DNA of 34,248 nt from Rhodococcus yananensis (GTDB taxonomy: Bacteria > Actinomycetota > Actinomycetes > Mycobacteriales > Mycobacteriaceae). How positions within the stretch are numbered: position 1 is the first letter of the stretch; every line of letters starts with the position of its first letter. Below are positions 24,510-32,451 of the stretch, one piece after another. The notes beneath the pieces are model-generated. The model was not told where the DNA came from. It was given only the letters and a program-made list of their open reading frames with translations, and made no database searches. The translations under genes and the position numbers were made by a program. The stretch spans positions 1 to 34,248 of the forward strand of contig NZ_JAIYEP010000048.1 in NCBI RefSeq assembly GCF_020515525.1, read 5' to 3'.

Positions 24510-26651
24510 TCAGTCGCGCGGCAGCCCCAGCAGCCGCTCGGCCGCGACGGTGAGCAGGATCTGCTCGGTGCCGCCGGCGATCGTCAGACACCGCGTGTTG
24601 AGGAATTCGCGGGTGAACGGCCCCTCGACCCACCCGGCCTCCCCCGCGAGTTCCATCGCCAACTCGGAGGTCTGCTGCCGCTGGCGCACACCGATGAGCT
24701 TGCGCACACTCGACGCGGGGCCCGGATCCTGCCCCTCGAGTTGCGCGAGGGTGGTGCGCAGATCGAGCAGTGAACCGACGAGCGCCTCACCGATCTGGAC
24801 GCCGATGCGATCCTCCGCAACCGGATCACCGGACGACGACAACGCGACCAGCTCCTCGATGGCGGGACCCAGTGACGATTTCCCTCCCATCGCGACACGT
24901 TCGTTGGCGAGTGTCGTGCGTGCGAGCCGCCATCCGCCGCCGAGGTCTCCGACGACGCAGTCGTCGGGAACGAACACCGAATCGAGGAACACCTCGTTGA
25001 ACAGGGCGTCGCCGGTGATCTCGCGCAGCGGGGAGACGGTGATCCCGGCGGATTTCATGTCCACCAGGAAGTACGTGATGCCCTTGTGTTTCGGGGCATC
25101 ACGATCGGTTCGAGCCAGACAGATCGCCCAATCTGCCTCCTGTGCAAGCGAATTCCACACCTTCTGTCCCGAAAGCACCCAGCCGCCGTCGACCTTGTCC
25201 GCGCTGGTACGCAGCGAGGCGAGGTCCGAGCCGGCCCCCGGCTCGGAGAACAGCTGACACCAGACGAGATCGCCGCGCAGCGTCGGCATCACGAAACGGT
25301 CGATCTGCTCGGCGGATCCGTGCTCGAGAATGGTGGGCAGCGCCCACCAGCCGATCACCAGATCGGGCTGCTCCACCCCCGCGGCGGCAAGCTCCTCCTG
25401 GATGAGGAGTTGTTCGGCCGGTCCGGCGCCCCGACCGTGGGGCGCCGGCCAATGCGGTGCGAGAAGCCCGGATCCGGCGAGTGCCGCACGACGCTCCGAC
25501 TCGGGAAGCCCGGCGATGCCCGCGATCTCCGCGGCGATGACGCGGCGCCGATCCTCGTGTCCGGTGAGGTCGACACCGAGCCGACGGCGGGCACCGGACC
25601 GCGTCAACGCCGTGAGTCGTGAACGCCAACGCCCGGAGCCACCGAGGACCTGCCGGGTCGCCACCGCCCGGCGAAGGTAGAGATGCGCGTCGTGTTCCCA
25701 CGTGAACCCGATACCGCCGAGCACCTGGATGGCATCCTTGGCCGTGTCCACGGCCGCATCCAGCGCGACGGTGGCGGCAGCAGCGGCGGCGACGGGAAGC
25801 TCGTCGACGGCGGTGTCGATCGCGCGGGCGGCATCCCACGCCACGGCGCGGATCTTCTCCGTGCGGCACAGCATTTCGGCGCAGATGTGTTTGACCGCCT
25901 GGAACGCGCCGATCGGTTTGCCGAACTGTTCACGGATCTTGGCGTAGTCGACGGCGGTGTCGAGCGCCCACCCGGCGACGCCGGCCAGTTCCGCGGCGGC
26001 GAAGGCCGCGGTGAGATCACGCACGAATCCGGCGGGGACATCGACGATGCGGTCCGCGGGTACGGCCACGTCGTCGAACCGGATGCGCGCCAGCGACCTC
26101 GACGGGTCGACGGCGTCGAGCGGTTCGTGCGTCATCCCGCTGCTGTCGGCGGTGACGAGCGCCCACCGCTCCCGGTCGTCGCCCCCGGCGATCCGCACGA
26201 GGACGGCGACACCCGACCCGCCACCGACCGCCACCCCCGCGTCACCGCTGAGGCGGACACCGTCGTCACCCGGGATTCCCGAGACGGTCGAGTCGAGTGC
26301 GAGCGCGGTCGGGAGCGCACCTTCGACGAGCAGGGCCGCGGTCTTGGCTGCGGCGTCGCCACCGCGGCCGAACACGAGCGCGGCTGTCGCGGTGGTCAGG
26401 ACGGGTCCCGGTGCGAGGTCGTACGCCGTCTGCTCGAGCATGACCGCGAGGTCGACCGCGGTGGCTCCGAATCCGCCGGATTCCTCGGGTACGGCGACGC
26501 CGAACAGCCCGAGTTCGGCGAGCGCGGACCAGCCGCCGCGCCACGCCTCGGCGGGATCCGCGCGCACGGCCTCGACGGGTTTCGCGGCGCGCGACCACGC
26601 TCGGAGGGACGATTGGACGTCCCGCTGTTCCTCGGTCGTGGCAATACTCAC
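24510..26651 (-). CDS. fadE34: FadE34 (ChsE3), fused acyl-CoA dehydrogenase for the steroid side chain
   Basis: This 713-residue protein is two acyl-CoA dehydrogenase domains in one chain, like M. tuberculosis FadE34 (711 aa). FadE34 dehydrogenates the 5-carbon (C24) side-chain CoA ester. The first half (to about residue 365) has the ChsE1-like REQFGKPIGAFQAVKH and LGGIGFTWEHDAHLYLRR. The second half (from about 370) has SEPGAGSDLASLR, VWNSLAQEADWAICLARTD and the catalytic-base segment LANERVAMGGKSSLG, as in ChsE2. The GTG start at 26651 has GGAGA upstream. It is divergent from kstR across a shared KstR operator, the same arrangement as Rv3573c-Rv3574. It lies 188 bases upstream of the chsE1 operon. 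Confidence 0.93.
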   Translation of the reverse strand: MSIATTEEQRDVQSSLRAWSRAAKPVEAVRADPAEAWRGGWSALAELGLFGVAVPEESGGFGATAVDLAVMLEQTAYDLAPGPVLTTATAALVFGRGGDAAAKTAALLVEGALPTALALDSTVSGIPGDDGVRLSGDAGVAVGGGSGVAVLVRIAGGDDRERWALVTADSSGMTHEPLDAVDPSRSLARIRFDDVAVPADRIVDVPAGFVRDLTAAFAAAELAGVAGWALDTAVDYAKIREQFGKPIGAFQAVKHICAEMLCRTEKIRAVAWDAARAIDTAVDELPVAAAAAATVALDAAVDTAKDAIQVLGGIGFTWEHDAHLYLRRAVATRQVLGGSGRWRSRLTALTRSGARRRLGVDLTGHEDRRRVIAAEIAGIAGLPESERRAALAGSGLLAPHWPAPHGRGAGPAEQLLIQEELAAAGVEQPDLVIGWWALPTILEHGSAEQIDRFVMPTLRGDLVWCQLFSEPGAGSDLASLRTSADKVDGGWVLSGQKVWNSLAQEADWAICLARTDRDAPKHKGITYFLVDMKSAGITVSPLREITGDALFNEVFLDSVFVPDDCVVGDLGGGWRLARTTLANERVAMGGKSSLGPAIEELVALSSSGDPVAEDRIGVQIGEALVGSLLDLRTTLAQLEGQDPGPASSVRKLIGVRQRQQTSELAMELAGEAGWVEGPFTREFLNTRCLTIAGGTEQILLTVAAERLLGLPRD

Positions 26652-26660
26652 AGCGGGTCT

Positions 26661-26674
26661 CCAGACTTTCGTAT
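26661..26674 (+). promoter_or_regulatory. Weak copy of the ACTTTCGT element at the kstR-fadE34 promoter
   Basis: CCAGACTTTCGTAT contains the GACTTTCGT core found at three other promoters in the window but lacks the inverted arm. It may be chance. It is listed because it again sits within 15 bases of a KstR operator. Confidence 0.25.
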
Positions 26675-26685
26675 GACATCAGGCC

Positions 26686-26699
26686 TAGAACGTGTTCTA
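26686..26699. promoter_or_regulatory. KstR operator between fadE34 and kstR
   Basis: TAGAACGTGTTCTA is a full KstR operator (TnnAACnnGTTnnA), palindromic except at the centre. It sits 34 bases from the fadE34 start and 41 bases from the kstR start, so a single site should serve repression of fadE34 and autoregulation of kstR. Confidence 0.9.
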
Positions 26700-26740
26700 A
26701 TATGAGACCGGTTCAGAGTCAAGGTGTGAGGAAGCGATCT

Positions 26741-27388
26741 ATGGCCACCACGTCCCGCTCCAACGGAAACGGAACCCTGACCGCCCTCACCGAGGACGAC
26801 CTCAGTTCCAATGCCCAGAAGGAACGGCGCAAGCGGATTCTCGACGCCACACTGGCGCTCGCATCCAAGGGCGGTTACGAGGCCGTGCAGATGCGCGCCG
26901 TCGCCGAACGCGCCGATGTCGCGGTGGGGACGCTGTACCGGTACTTCCCGTCGAAGGTGCACCTGCTCGTATCCGCCCTCGGCCGCGAATTCGCCCGCAT
27001 CGAGGGCAAGGGCAAGATTCCGCCCGGGCACAGCCCCCTCGAACGGATGCACCTGATCCTGGGCCTGATCACCAAGGCGATGCAACGCGATCCGCTCCTC
27101 ACCGAGGCGATGACCCGCGCCTTCATGTTCGCCGACGCCTCCGCCGCCGCCGAGGTCGAGCACGTCGGCAACCTCATGGACCGGCTGTTCGCGAAGGCGA
27201 TGACCGACACCGAACCCACCGAGGAGGAACTGGCCGTCGCGCGCGTCATCAGCGACGTGTGGTTGTCCAACCTCGTCGCGTGGCTCACCCGCCGCTCCTC
27301 GGCGACCGACGTCGCCCGACGTCTCGAGTTGACGGTCGAACTGCTGCTCGGAGACGGTTCCCAACGACCGTCGGTCACCACCGCCTGA
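26741..27388 (+). CDS. kstR: KstR, TetR-family repressor of steroid catabolism
   Basis: This 215-residue TetR-type repressor binds TnnAACnnGTTnnA operators and releases them when it binds the CoA thioester of a 3-oxo steroid acid. The helix-turn-helix spans about residues 28-74 (ILDATLALASKGGYEAVQMR followed by ADVAVGTLYRYFPSKVHLL), nearly identical to mycobacterial KstR. The C-terminal ligand domain keeps RDPLLTEAMTRAFMFADASA and ARVISDVWLSNLVAWLTRRS. I chose ATG 26741, with GAGGAA seven bases upstream; ATG 26702 lies in the same frame and would add 13 residues. Five KstR-like sites in this window are its likely targets. Confidence 0.95.
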   Translation: MATTSRSNGNGTLTALTEDDLSSNAQKERRKRILDATLALASKGGYEAVQMRAVAERADVAVGTLYRYFPSKVHLLVSALGREFARIEGKGKIPPGHSPLERMHLILGLITKAMQRDPLLTEAMTRAFMFADASAAAEVEHVGNLMDRLFAKAMTDTEPTEEELAVARVISDVWLSNLVAWLTRRSSATDVARRLELTVELLLGDGSQRPSVTTA

Positions 27389-27418
27389 ACCCTGCGACCC
27401 GTCGTCCGCGTGCAGGGT
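27389..27418 (+). terminator. Weak hairpin after kstR
   Basis: ACCCTGC (27389-27395) pairs with GCAGGGT (27412-27418) around a 16-base loop, directly after the kstR stop. It is a modest terminator candidate without a T-run. Confidence 0.4.
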
Positions 27419-27486
27419 CGGTGTAACACGAAACACGACCGCGGATGTGACCGGTCGGTGGGGACGATCCGGAGTCTTCGCTTACC

Positions 27487-30048
27487 TTGGAACAGGTGAG
27501 CGCCCAAGATCTGCCCATCGAACTGCGTCGCGCCCTCGCCGCTGTCGCGCGGACGCCGCGATTGCTCGTGGCGACCGACTACGACGGCACGCTGGCCCCC
27601 ATCGTGTCGGACCCCGACAAGGCCTTCCCGCACGCCGAGTCCGTACGGGCACTGCGCAGCCTCGCCGCGCTCCCCTCGACGTCGGCCGCGGTCATCTCGG
27701 GGCGGGCACTGAAGGATCTGGCGGCGCTGTCGCGACTGCCCGTGGAGGTGCAGCTCGTCGGCAGTCACGGCTCGGAGTTCGACGTCGGCTTCGTCCACGC
27801 GATCGGCGACGACGCCCGCGCGTTGCTGCGCGAGATCGTCGACGGCCTCGAGGCGGTCGCGGCGAGATTCGACGGGGTCCACGTCGAGGTCAAGCCGGCG
27901 AGCGCCGCGCTGCACGTACGCAACGCCTCGGACGCCGATGCCGCGACCGCCGTCGCCGAGGTCCACGACACCCTCGCCGTGCGCGCCGGTGTCCAGGTCA
28001 CCGAAGGCAAGGCCGTCATCGAACTGTCGGTGGTGCCCACCGACAAGGGCAGCGCTCTGGACGCGATCCGGCACCAGGAGGCGTCGAGCGCGGCGGTGTT
28101 CATCGGTGACGACGTCACCGACGAGAAGGCGTTCCGGTCGCTGCGCGGACCCGACGTCGGCGTCAAGATCGGCGACGGCGCCACGGCCGCCGAATTCCGC
28201 ATCGACAGTTCCGAGCACGTCGTCGCGGCCCTCGCGTTCCTGTTGGAGGAACGTCGCACCTGGCTGTCCGGTGCCCACGCGGTCCCCATCGAACGGTTGA
28301 CGATGCTCGCGAGTCCCCGCTCGAAGGCGTTGGTGACCCCGGAGGGCACCATCACGTGGATGTGCCACCCGGAACCCGACTCCGCCGCACTGTTCGCGCA
28401 CCTGCTCGGCGGCGACGCCGCAGGACACTTCTCGATCGGTCCGACGCGGGAAGCGCTGCCGCTGAGCCAGCGGTACGTCGACTCCACCATGACGGTGGTG
28501 ACGCGGTGGGCGAGCCTCGCGGTGATCGACTACCTGCCGCACGATGTCGATGCGGGCCGCACCGATCTGACCCGCGTCATCTCCGGAACCGCCACGGCCG
28601 TCGTGACGTTCGCGCCCCGCCCCGAGTTCGGACAGGGACAGGTCGTACTCGAGGTGGACGACGACGGTCTGCGCGTGCACGGCTTCAACGAGCCGTATGT
28701 GCTGCGGTCCCCCGGCGTGCGCTGGGACATCACCACCGACGGCGCGCACCAGTCGGCACACGCCGTGGTCGACCCCTCCCGCGGCGACGTGATCCTTGAA
28801 CTACGCTGCGGAACAGATGATCTGACCGAGCATCCACTGTCCGAGGTGGAGCGTCGATCGCACGCGGAAGGGTACTGGTGGCAGTGGGCCGCCGACCTGC
28901 GTCTGCCCGCCGTCAAACCCGACCTCACCAAGAGGTCGGCGCTCACCCTCCGGGGTCTGGTGCACGCGCCGACCGGTTCGATCCTGGCGGCCGCGACCAC
29001 GTCGCTGCCCGAGGAGATCGGCGGCGTCCGAAACTGGGACTACCGCTACTGTTGGCTCCGCGACGCGGCGCTGACCGCGCACGCGCTCGTCGACGTCGAC
29101 TCCCTCACCGAGGCCGAGGACTATCTCGACTGGGTGCACCGCGTGCTCGAGACACTGCCCGGACCGGAACGGCTGCACCCGCTGTACACGCTGACCGGTG
29201 GGCCGCTGCCACCCGAGGCCGTGCTCGACACGCTTCCCGGGTACGCCGGTTCACGGCCCGTGCGGGTCGGTAACGCCGCGAACCAGCAGGTCCAGCTCGA
29301 CGTGTTCGGCCCGATCGTCGACCTGATCGCGGCCCTCGCACACCGTCGGGAGCAACACGGGGCCGAGAACTCCCACGCGCTCACCGACCGCGACTGGGAT
29401 CTGGTGCGTTCGATGGTCACCGCGGTGGAGCGACGCTGGTTCGAGCCCGACCACGGGATCTGGGAGATCCGCGACAATCCGCGTCACCACGTGTACTCGA
29501 AGGTCATGGGGTGGCTCACCGTCGATCGTGCACTGACGCTGTCGGCGAGGTTCGACCGTCCTGCCGGAGAGAACTGGGCTGCGCTGCGCGACGAGATCGC
29601 GGCGGAAGTGATCGAGAAGGGCTGGAACGACGACGTCCGCTCGTACACCGCGGCCTACGACGGAACCGACCTCGACGCCGCGACGTTGTTCATCGGCCTG
29701 ACCGGCCTCATCGATCCCACCGACGACCGCTTCCGCGCGACCGTGCAGGCCACCGAAGCGGAACTACGCAGCGGCGCAACGGTGTACCGGTACCGACGCG
29801 ACGACGGACTGCCCGGCACCGAGGGTGGATTCCATCTGTGTGCGGCCTGGCTCGTCGAGGCCTACCTGCTGATCGGGCAGCGGAGCGACGCGGAAGCGTT
29901 GTTCGCGCAACTCGTCGCGGCGGCAGGTCCCACGGGGCTGCTCAGCGAGGAGTACGACCCCGTCGCCGAGCGGGCGCTCGGCAACCATCCGCAGGCCTAC
30001 AGCCACATCGGGTTGCTCCGGTGCGCGCAGCTGCTGGACGGTGCCTGA
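27487..30048 (+). CDS. Trehalose-6-phosphate phosphatase fused to a GH15 glucosidase
   Basis: This 853-residue two-domain enzyme joins two functions. The first 260 residues are an OtsB-type HAD phosphatase: DYDGTLAPI (Asp31 and Asp33), SGR at 71-73, GSHGSE and GDDVTDE (207-213). From about 265 to the end is a glycoside hydrolase family 15 domain, as in bacterial trehalases and glucoamylases: LASPRSKALVTPEGTITWMC, RNWDYRYCWLRDAALTAHA (about 514-532), and the GIWEIRDNPRHHVYSKVMGW block with the likely general-acid Glu. SEEYDP and GNHPQAYSHIGLL near the end carry the likely general-base Glu. The fusion could make trehalose from its phosphate and split it to glucose. The start is uncertain: TTG 27487 with GGAG 12 bases upstream, or GTG 27496. 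Confidence 0.9.
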   Translation: MEQVSAQDLPIELRRALAAVARTPRLLVATDYDGTLAPIVSDPDKAFPHAESVRALRSLAALPSTSAAVISGRALKDLAALSRLPVEVQLVGSHGSEFDVGFVHAIGDDARALLREIVDGLEAVAARFDGVHVEVKPASAALHVRNASDADAATAVAEVHDTLAVRAGVQVTEGKAVIELSVVPTDKGSALDAIRHQEASSAAVFIGDDVTDEKAFRSLRGPDVGVKIGDGATAAEFRIDSSEHVVAALAFLLEERRTWLSGAHAVPIERLTMLASPRSKALVTPEGTITWMCHPEPDSAALFAHLLGGDAAGHFSIGPTREALPLSQRYVDSTMTVVTRWASLAVIDYLPHDVDAGRTDLTRVISGTATAVVTFAPRPEFGQGQVVLEVDDDGLRVHGFNEPYVLRSPGVRWDITTDGAHQSAHAVVDPSRGDVILELRCGTDDLTEHPLSEVERRSHAEGYWWQWAADLRLPAVKPDLTKRSALTLRGLVHAPTGSILAAATTSLPEEIGGVRNWDYRYCWLRDAALTAHALVDVDSLTEAEDYLDWVHRVLETLPGPERLHPLYTLTGGPLPPEAVLDTLPGYAGSRPVRVGNAANQQVQLDVFGPIVDLIAALAHRREQHGAENSHALTDRDWDLVRSMVTAVERRWFEPDHGIWEIRDNPRHHVYSKVMGWLTVDRALTLSARFDRPAGENWAALRDEIAAEVIEKGWNDDVRSYTAAYDGTDLDAATLFIGLTGLIDPTDDRFRATVQATEAELRSGATVYRYRRDDGLPGTEGGFHLCAAWLVEAYLLIGQRSDAEALFAQLVAAAGPTGLLSEEYDPVAERALGNHPQAYSHIGLLRCAQLLDGA

Positions 30049-30083
30049 CCGTCCCGGGCCCGCGGGCCGCTCCCGCGGCTCGG

Positions 30084-30123
30084 CCGTGTTCGCGCGGCCG
30101 CAACAGCAGCCGCGTGAACACGG
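30084..30123. terminator. Bidirectional hairpin between the trehalose enzyme and lacI-type genes
   Basis: CCGTGTTCGCGCGGC (30084-30098) pairs with 30109-30123 with one mismatch and a ten-base loop. It sits between two converging genes and can end transcription from both sides. Confidence 0.7.
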
Positions 30124-30137
30124 TGGGCTCGCGTGAG

Positions 30138-31247
30138 TCACTCGGCGTACCAGCCGGTGCTCTCCACCGGCCCGGACGTCTTCCCGAACACCAGGTGGGT
30201 GTCGAGGGTCTCCACCTCGGGCGTCCCGGAATGCGACGGTGCCGCGAGCAACAGTTCGCCGGCGCGCCGGCCCTTGTCCTTCTGCGGCTGACTCACGGTG
30301 GTCAGGCCCTCGCGCATCGCCTCGTCGACACCGTCGAACCCGGTGATCGACAGGTGGCCCGGCACGTCGAGGCCCGCCTGGTGCGCCCAGGTGAGTGCAC
30401 CGAGCGCGAGGACGTCCGTCGTGCACATCAGTGCGGTCACCCGCGGGTTGATCTTCATGAGTTGCGCGGTCGCGGACAGTCCGTCCTCCGACGTGTGCGT
30501 GTACCGCTCGACGACGGTGAGGTTCGCGTCGTCGAGACCGGCGTCGCGCATCGCATCACGCACTCCGAGGAGGCGTTCGCGCTGCACGTGGAAGCCCGGT
30601 GTGTCGAGCGTCGAGAGGTCGGCGACACCGTCGTTGCGGGTATGTCCCAGTCGCATGCACACGATCCCGAATTCGCGGTGGCCGAGCCCGATCAGGTGCG
30701 TCGCGAGGTCGCGCATGGACCTGCGGTCGTCGATCCCCACGACCGGGACGGCCCCCAGGTCGCGCGGCTGGTCGCACGCGACGATCGGCAGGTGCCGTTC
30801 GAGTACTGCGGCGAGGTAGGGGTCTTCGGGCGGCACGGAGTAGACGATGAACCCGTCGACGGACGATCCGTGCACGACCTGCGCGGCCTCGGTGTCGGTG
30901 CGGCCCGGTCCGGCCGGGATGAGCAGCAGACCCTGCCCGGCGGACTCGCATGCCTCGGACAGTCCGGACAGGAAACTCATGGCGGCGGGGTCGCGGAACG
31001 AATAGCTCAGGGCCTCGGTGAGCAGGACTCCGACGGCTCCGGCCTTGCGGGTGCGCAGCGATCGCGCCATCGGGTCGGGGCCGGCGTAACCGCGGCGTCG
31101 GGCGACCTCGAACACGCGTTCGCGGAGTTCGGCCGACAACTGATCGGGCCGGTTGTAGGCGTTGGAGACGGTGGTGCGGGAGATCTTCAGTTCCGCAGCG
31201 ATCGACGCCAGGGTCGCCTGTCGATGTGGCTGACGGGACCTGGGCAT
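30138..31247 (-). CDS. LacI-family transcriptional regulator
   Basis: This 369-residue regulator has an N-terminal LacI helix-turn-helix (TLASIAAELKISRTTVSNAY, about 12-31), the hinge region RGYAGPDPMARSLRTRKAGA, and a periplasmic-binding-protein-like sensor domain. The sensor includes GVLLTEALSYSFRDP, SSVDGFIVYSVPPEDPYL and STAQLMKINPRVTALMCTTD-type segments ending SITGFDGVDEA. Such proteins usually sense a sugar. It converges with the phosphatase-GH15 gene and diverges from the zinc importer operon, so either could be a target; the trehalose link is more natural but unproven. ATG 31247; only a weak AGGA site lies upstream. Confidence 0.9.
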   Translation of the reverse strand: MPRSRQPHRQATLASIAAELKISRTTVSNAYNRPDQLSAELRERVFEVARRRGYAGPDPMARSLRTRKAGAVGVLLTEALSYSFRDPAAMSFLSGLSEACESAGQGLLLIPAGPGRTDTEAAQVVHGSSVDGFIVYSVPPEDPYLAAVLERHLPIVACDQPRDLGAVPVVGIDDRRSMRDLATHLIGLGHREFGIVCMRLGHTRNDGVADLSTLDTPGFHVQRERLLGVRDAMRDAGLDDANLTVVERYTHTSEDGLSATAQLMKINPRVTALMCTTDVLALGALTWAHQAGLDVPGHLSITGFDGVDEAMREGLTTVSQPQKDKGRRAGELLLAAPSHSGTPEVETLDTHLVFGKTSGPVESTGWYAE

Positions 31248-31299
31248 GAACGGACCGTAGTCCTGTGCCGATCGTCACGGCCAGCCGGGTCTACACGAT

Positions 31300-31314
31300 C
31301 GGGACTTTCGTCCG
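31300..31314 (+). promoter_or_regulatory. GGGACTTTCGTCC element in the zinc-importer promoter
   Basis: CGGGACTTTCGTCCG is nearly palindromic and shares GGGACTTTCGTCC with the dyad at 3745-3764. It lies about 90 bases upstream of the substrate-binding protein gene. It is similar to the mycobacterial DosR box core. Confidence 0.45.
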
Positions 31315-31326
31315 CTAAAGTGGAAC

Positions 31327-31339
31327 GGTAACGGTTTCC
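31327..31339. promoter_or_regulatory. Imperfect dyad GGTAACGGTTTCC in the lacI-zinc importer gap
   Basis: Five of six base pairs match around a central G, and TGGAA/TTCCA flank it at 31321-31325 and 31336-31340. It may be an operator for Zur (zinc control of importers) or for the divergent LacI protein. Neither can be chosen from sequence. Confidence 0.35.
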
Positions 31340-31402
31340 AATAGCGTTAGGCGTGCCTCAGCCGGCCGCGTCCACGCCTCGATTCCCAGGAGCTCCGGAA
31401 CA

Positions 31403-32425
31403 GTGCGACTGTCCTTCCGCGCCGTGCTCGTCACGGCCGCCGTGTCCTGCGCCACCGCCCTCACCGCATGCGGATCCGGCGACGCCGGTGGCGGTTCCGA
31501 CGAGCTGAGCATCGTCGCATCCACGAACGTCTGGGGTTCGATCGCGCAGGCCGTCGCCGGTGACCGCGCCCAGGTGCAGTCCCTGATCACCGAACCGTCC
31601 GCCGACCCGCACTCCTACGAGGCGAGCCCCCGCGATGCCGCAGCGATCAGCGACGCGACGCTCGTCGTCTACAACGGCGGTGGATACGACCACTTCGTCG
31701 ACGACATCCTCGACGCCACAGGACGCGACGTCCCCACCGTCGACGCGTTCGCACTCTTCGAATCCGGTGAATACAGCGACCTGCACGCCGGGCACGACCA
31801 CGGCGACACCACCGCCGAGACGACGCCCGCGGACGGGACGGACAGCGGCGACCGTTCGCACGACGGTCATTCGCACGACGGTCACGACCACAGCGGCATC
31901 AACGAGCACGTCTGGTACGACCTCGCGACCGCCGACGCCGTCGCACACGCCGTCGCCGACCACCTCGCCGAACTCGACCCGGACGGCGCCGACACCTACC
32001 GAGACAACGCCGCTGCGTTCCACGCGCAACTGCACACCGTCGCCGACACTGTCGAGTCCCTCGCCCGAACCCACCCGGGCGCGCCGATCGCACAGACCGA
32101 ATCCATCGCCCACTATCTCGTCGTCGGCGCAGGTCTCGACGACCGCACCCCGAGCGACTTCACCGACGCCGTGGAGAACGGCACCGATCCGTCGCCCGCG
32201 TCGATCGCCGCGACCCGCCGACTCCTCCTCGACGGGCAGGTCGATGCGCTGCTCTACAACCCGCAGACAGAGGACCGGGTGAGCCTCGAGATGCGCCGCT
32301 CGGCCGAGTCCACCGGGATCCCCGTCGTCGAGGTTTTCGAAACCCTCCCCGAGGGCGTCGACTACATTCAGTGGCAGACCCGGACCGCCGAGGCGCTCTC
32401 CGCCGCGCTCGACACCGCACCCTGA
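31403..32425 (+). CDS. Zinc-type ABC importer substrate-binding lipoprotein (ZnuA-like)
   Basis: This 340-residue lipoprotein of the cluster A-I metal-binding family has a signal peptide that ends in a lipobox (LTAC, Cys23), so it is anchored outside the membrane. A His-rich loop (HAGHDHGDT and SHDGHSHDGHDHSG, about 128-168) marks zinc binders. Likely metal ligands are the His in EPSADPHSYEASP and the His in NEHVWYDL, plus a later TESIAHYLV segment. GTG 31403 has AGGAG about ten bases upstream. It heads a three-gene importer operon. Manganese cannot be excluded, but the His-rich loop favours zinc. Confidence 0.92.
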   Translation: MRLSFRAVLVTAAVSCATALTACGSGDAGGGSDELSIVASTNVWGSIAQAVAGDRAQVQSLITEPSADPHSYEASPRDAAAISDATLVVYNGGGYDHFVDDILDATGRDVPTVDAFALFESGEYSDLHAGHDHGDTTAETTPADGTDSGDRSHDGHSHDGHDHSGINEHVWYDLATADAVAHAVADHLAELDPDGADTYRDNAAAFHAQLHTVADTVESLARTHPGAPIAQTESIAHYLVVGAGLDDRTPSDFTDAVENGTDPSPASIAATRRLLLDGQVDALLYNPQTEDRVSLEMRRSAESTGIPVVEVFETLPEGVDYIQWQTRTAEALSAALDTAP

Positions 32426-32451
32426 CAACCCGCTCGAGAACACGGATCCCG

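Noticed and set aside
26875-28761. A 628-codon minus-strand open frame across kstR and the phosphatase-GH15 gene
   Set aside because: It is antisense to kstR and the phosphatase domain, both well supported.
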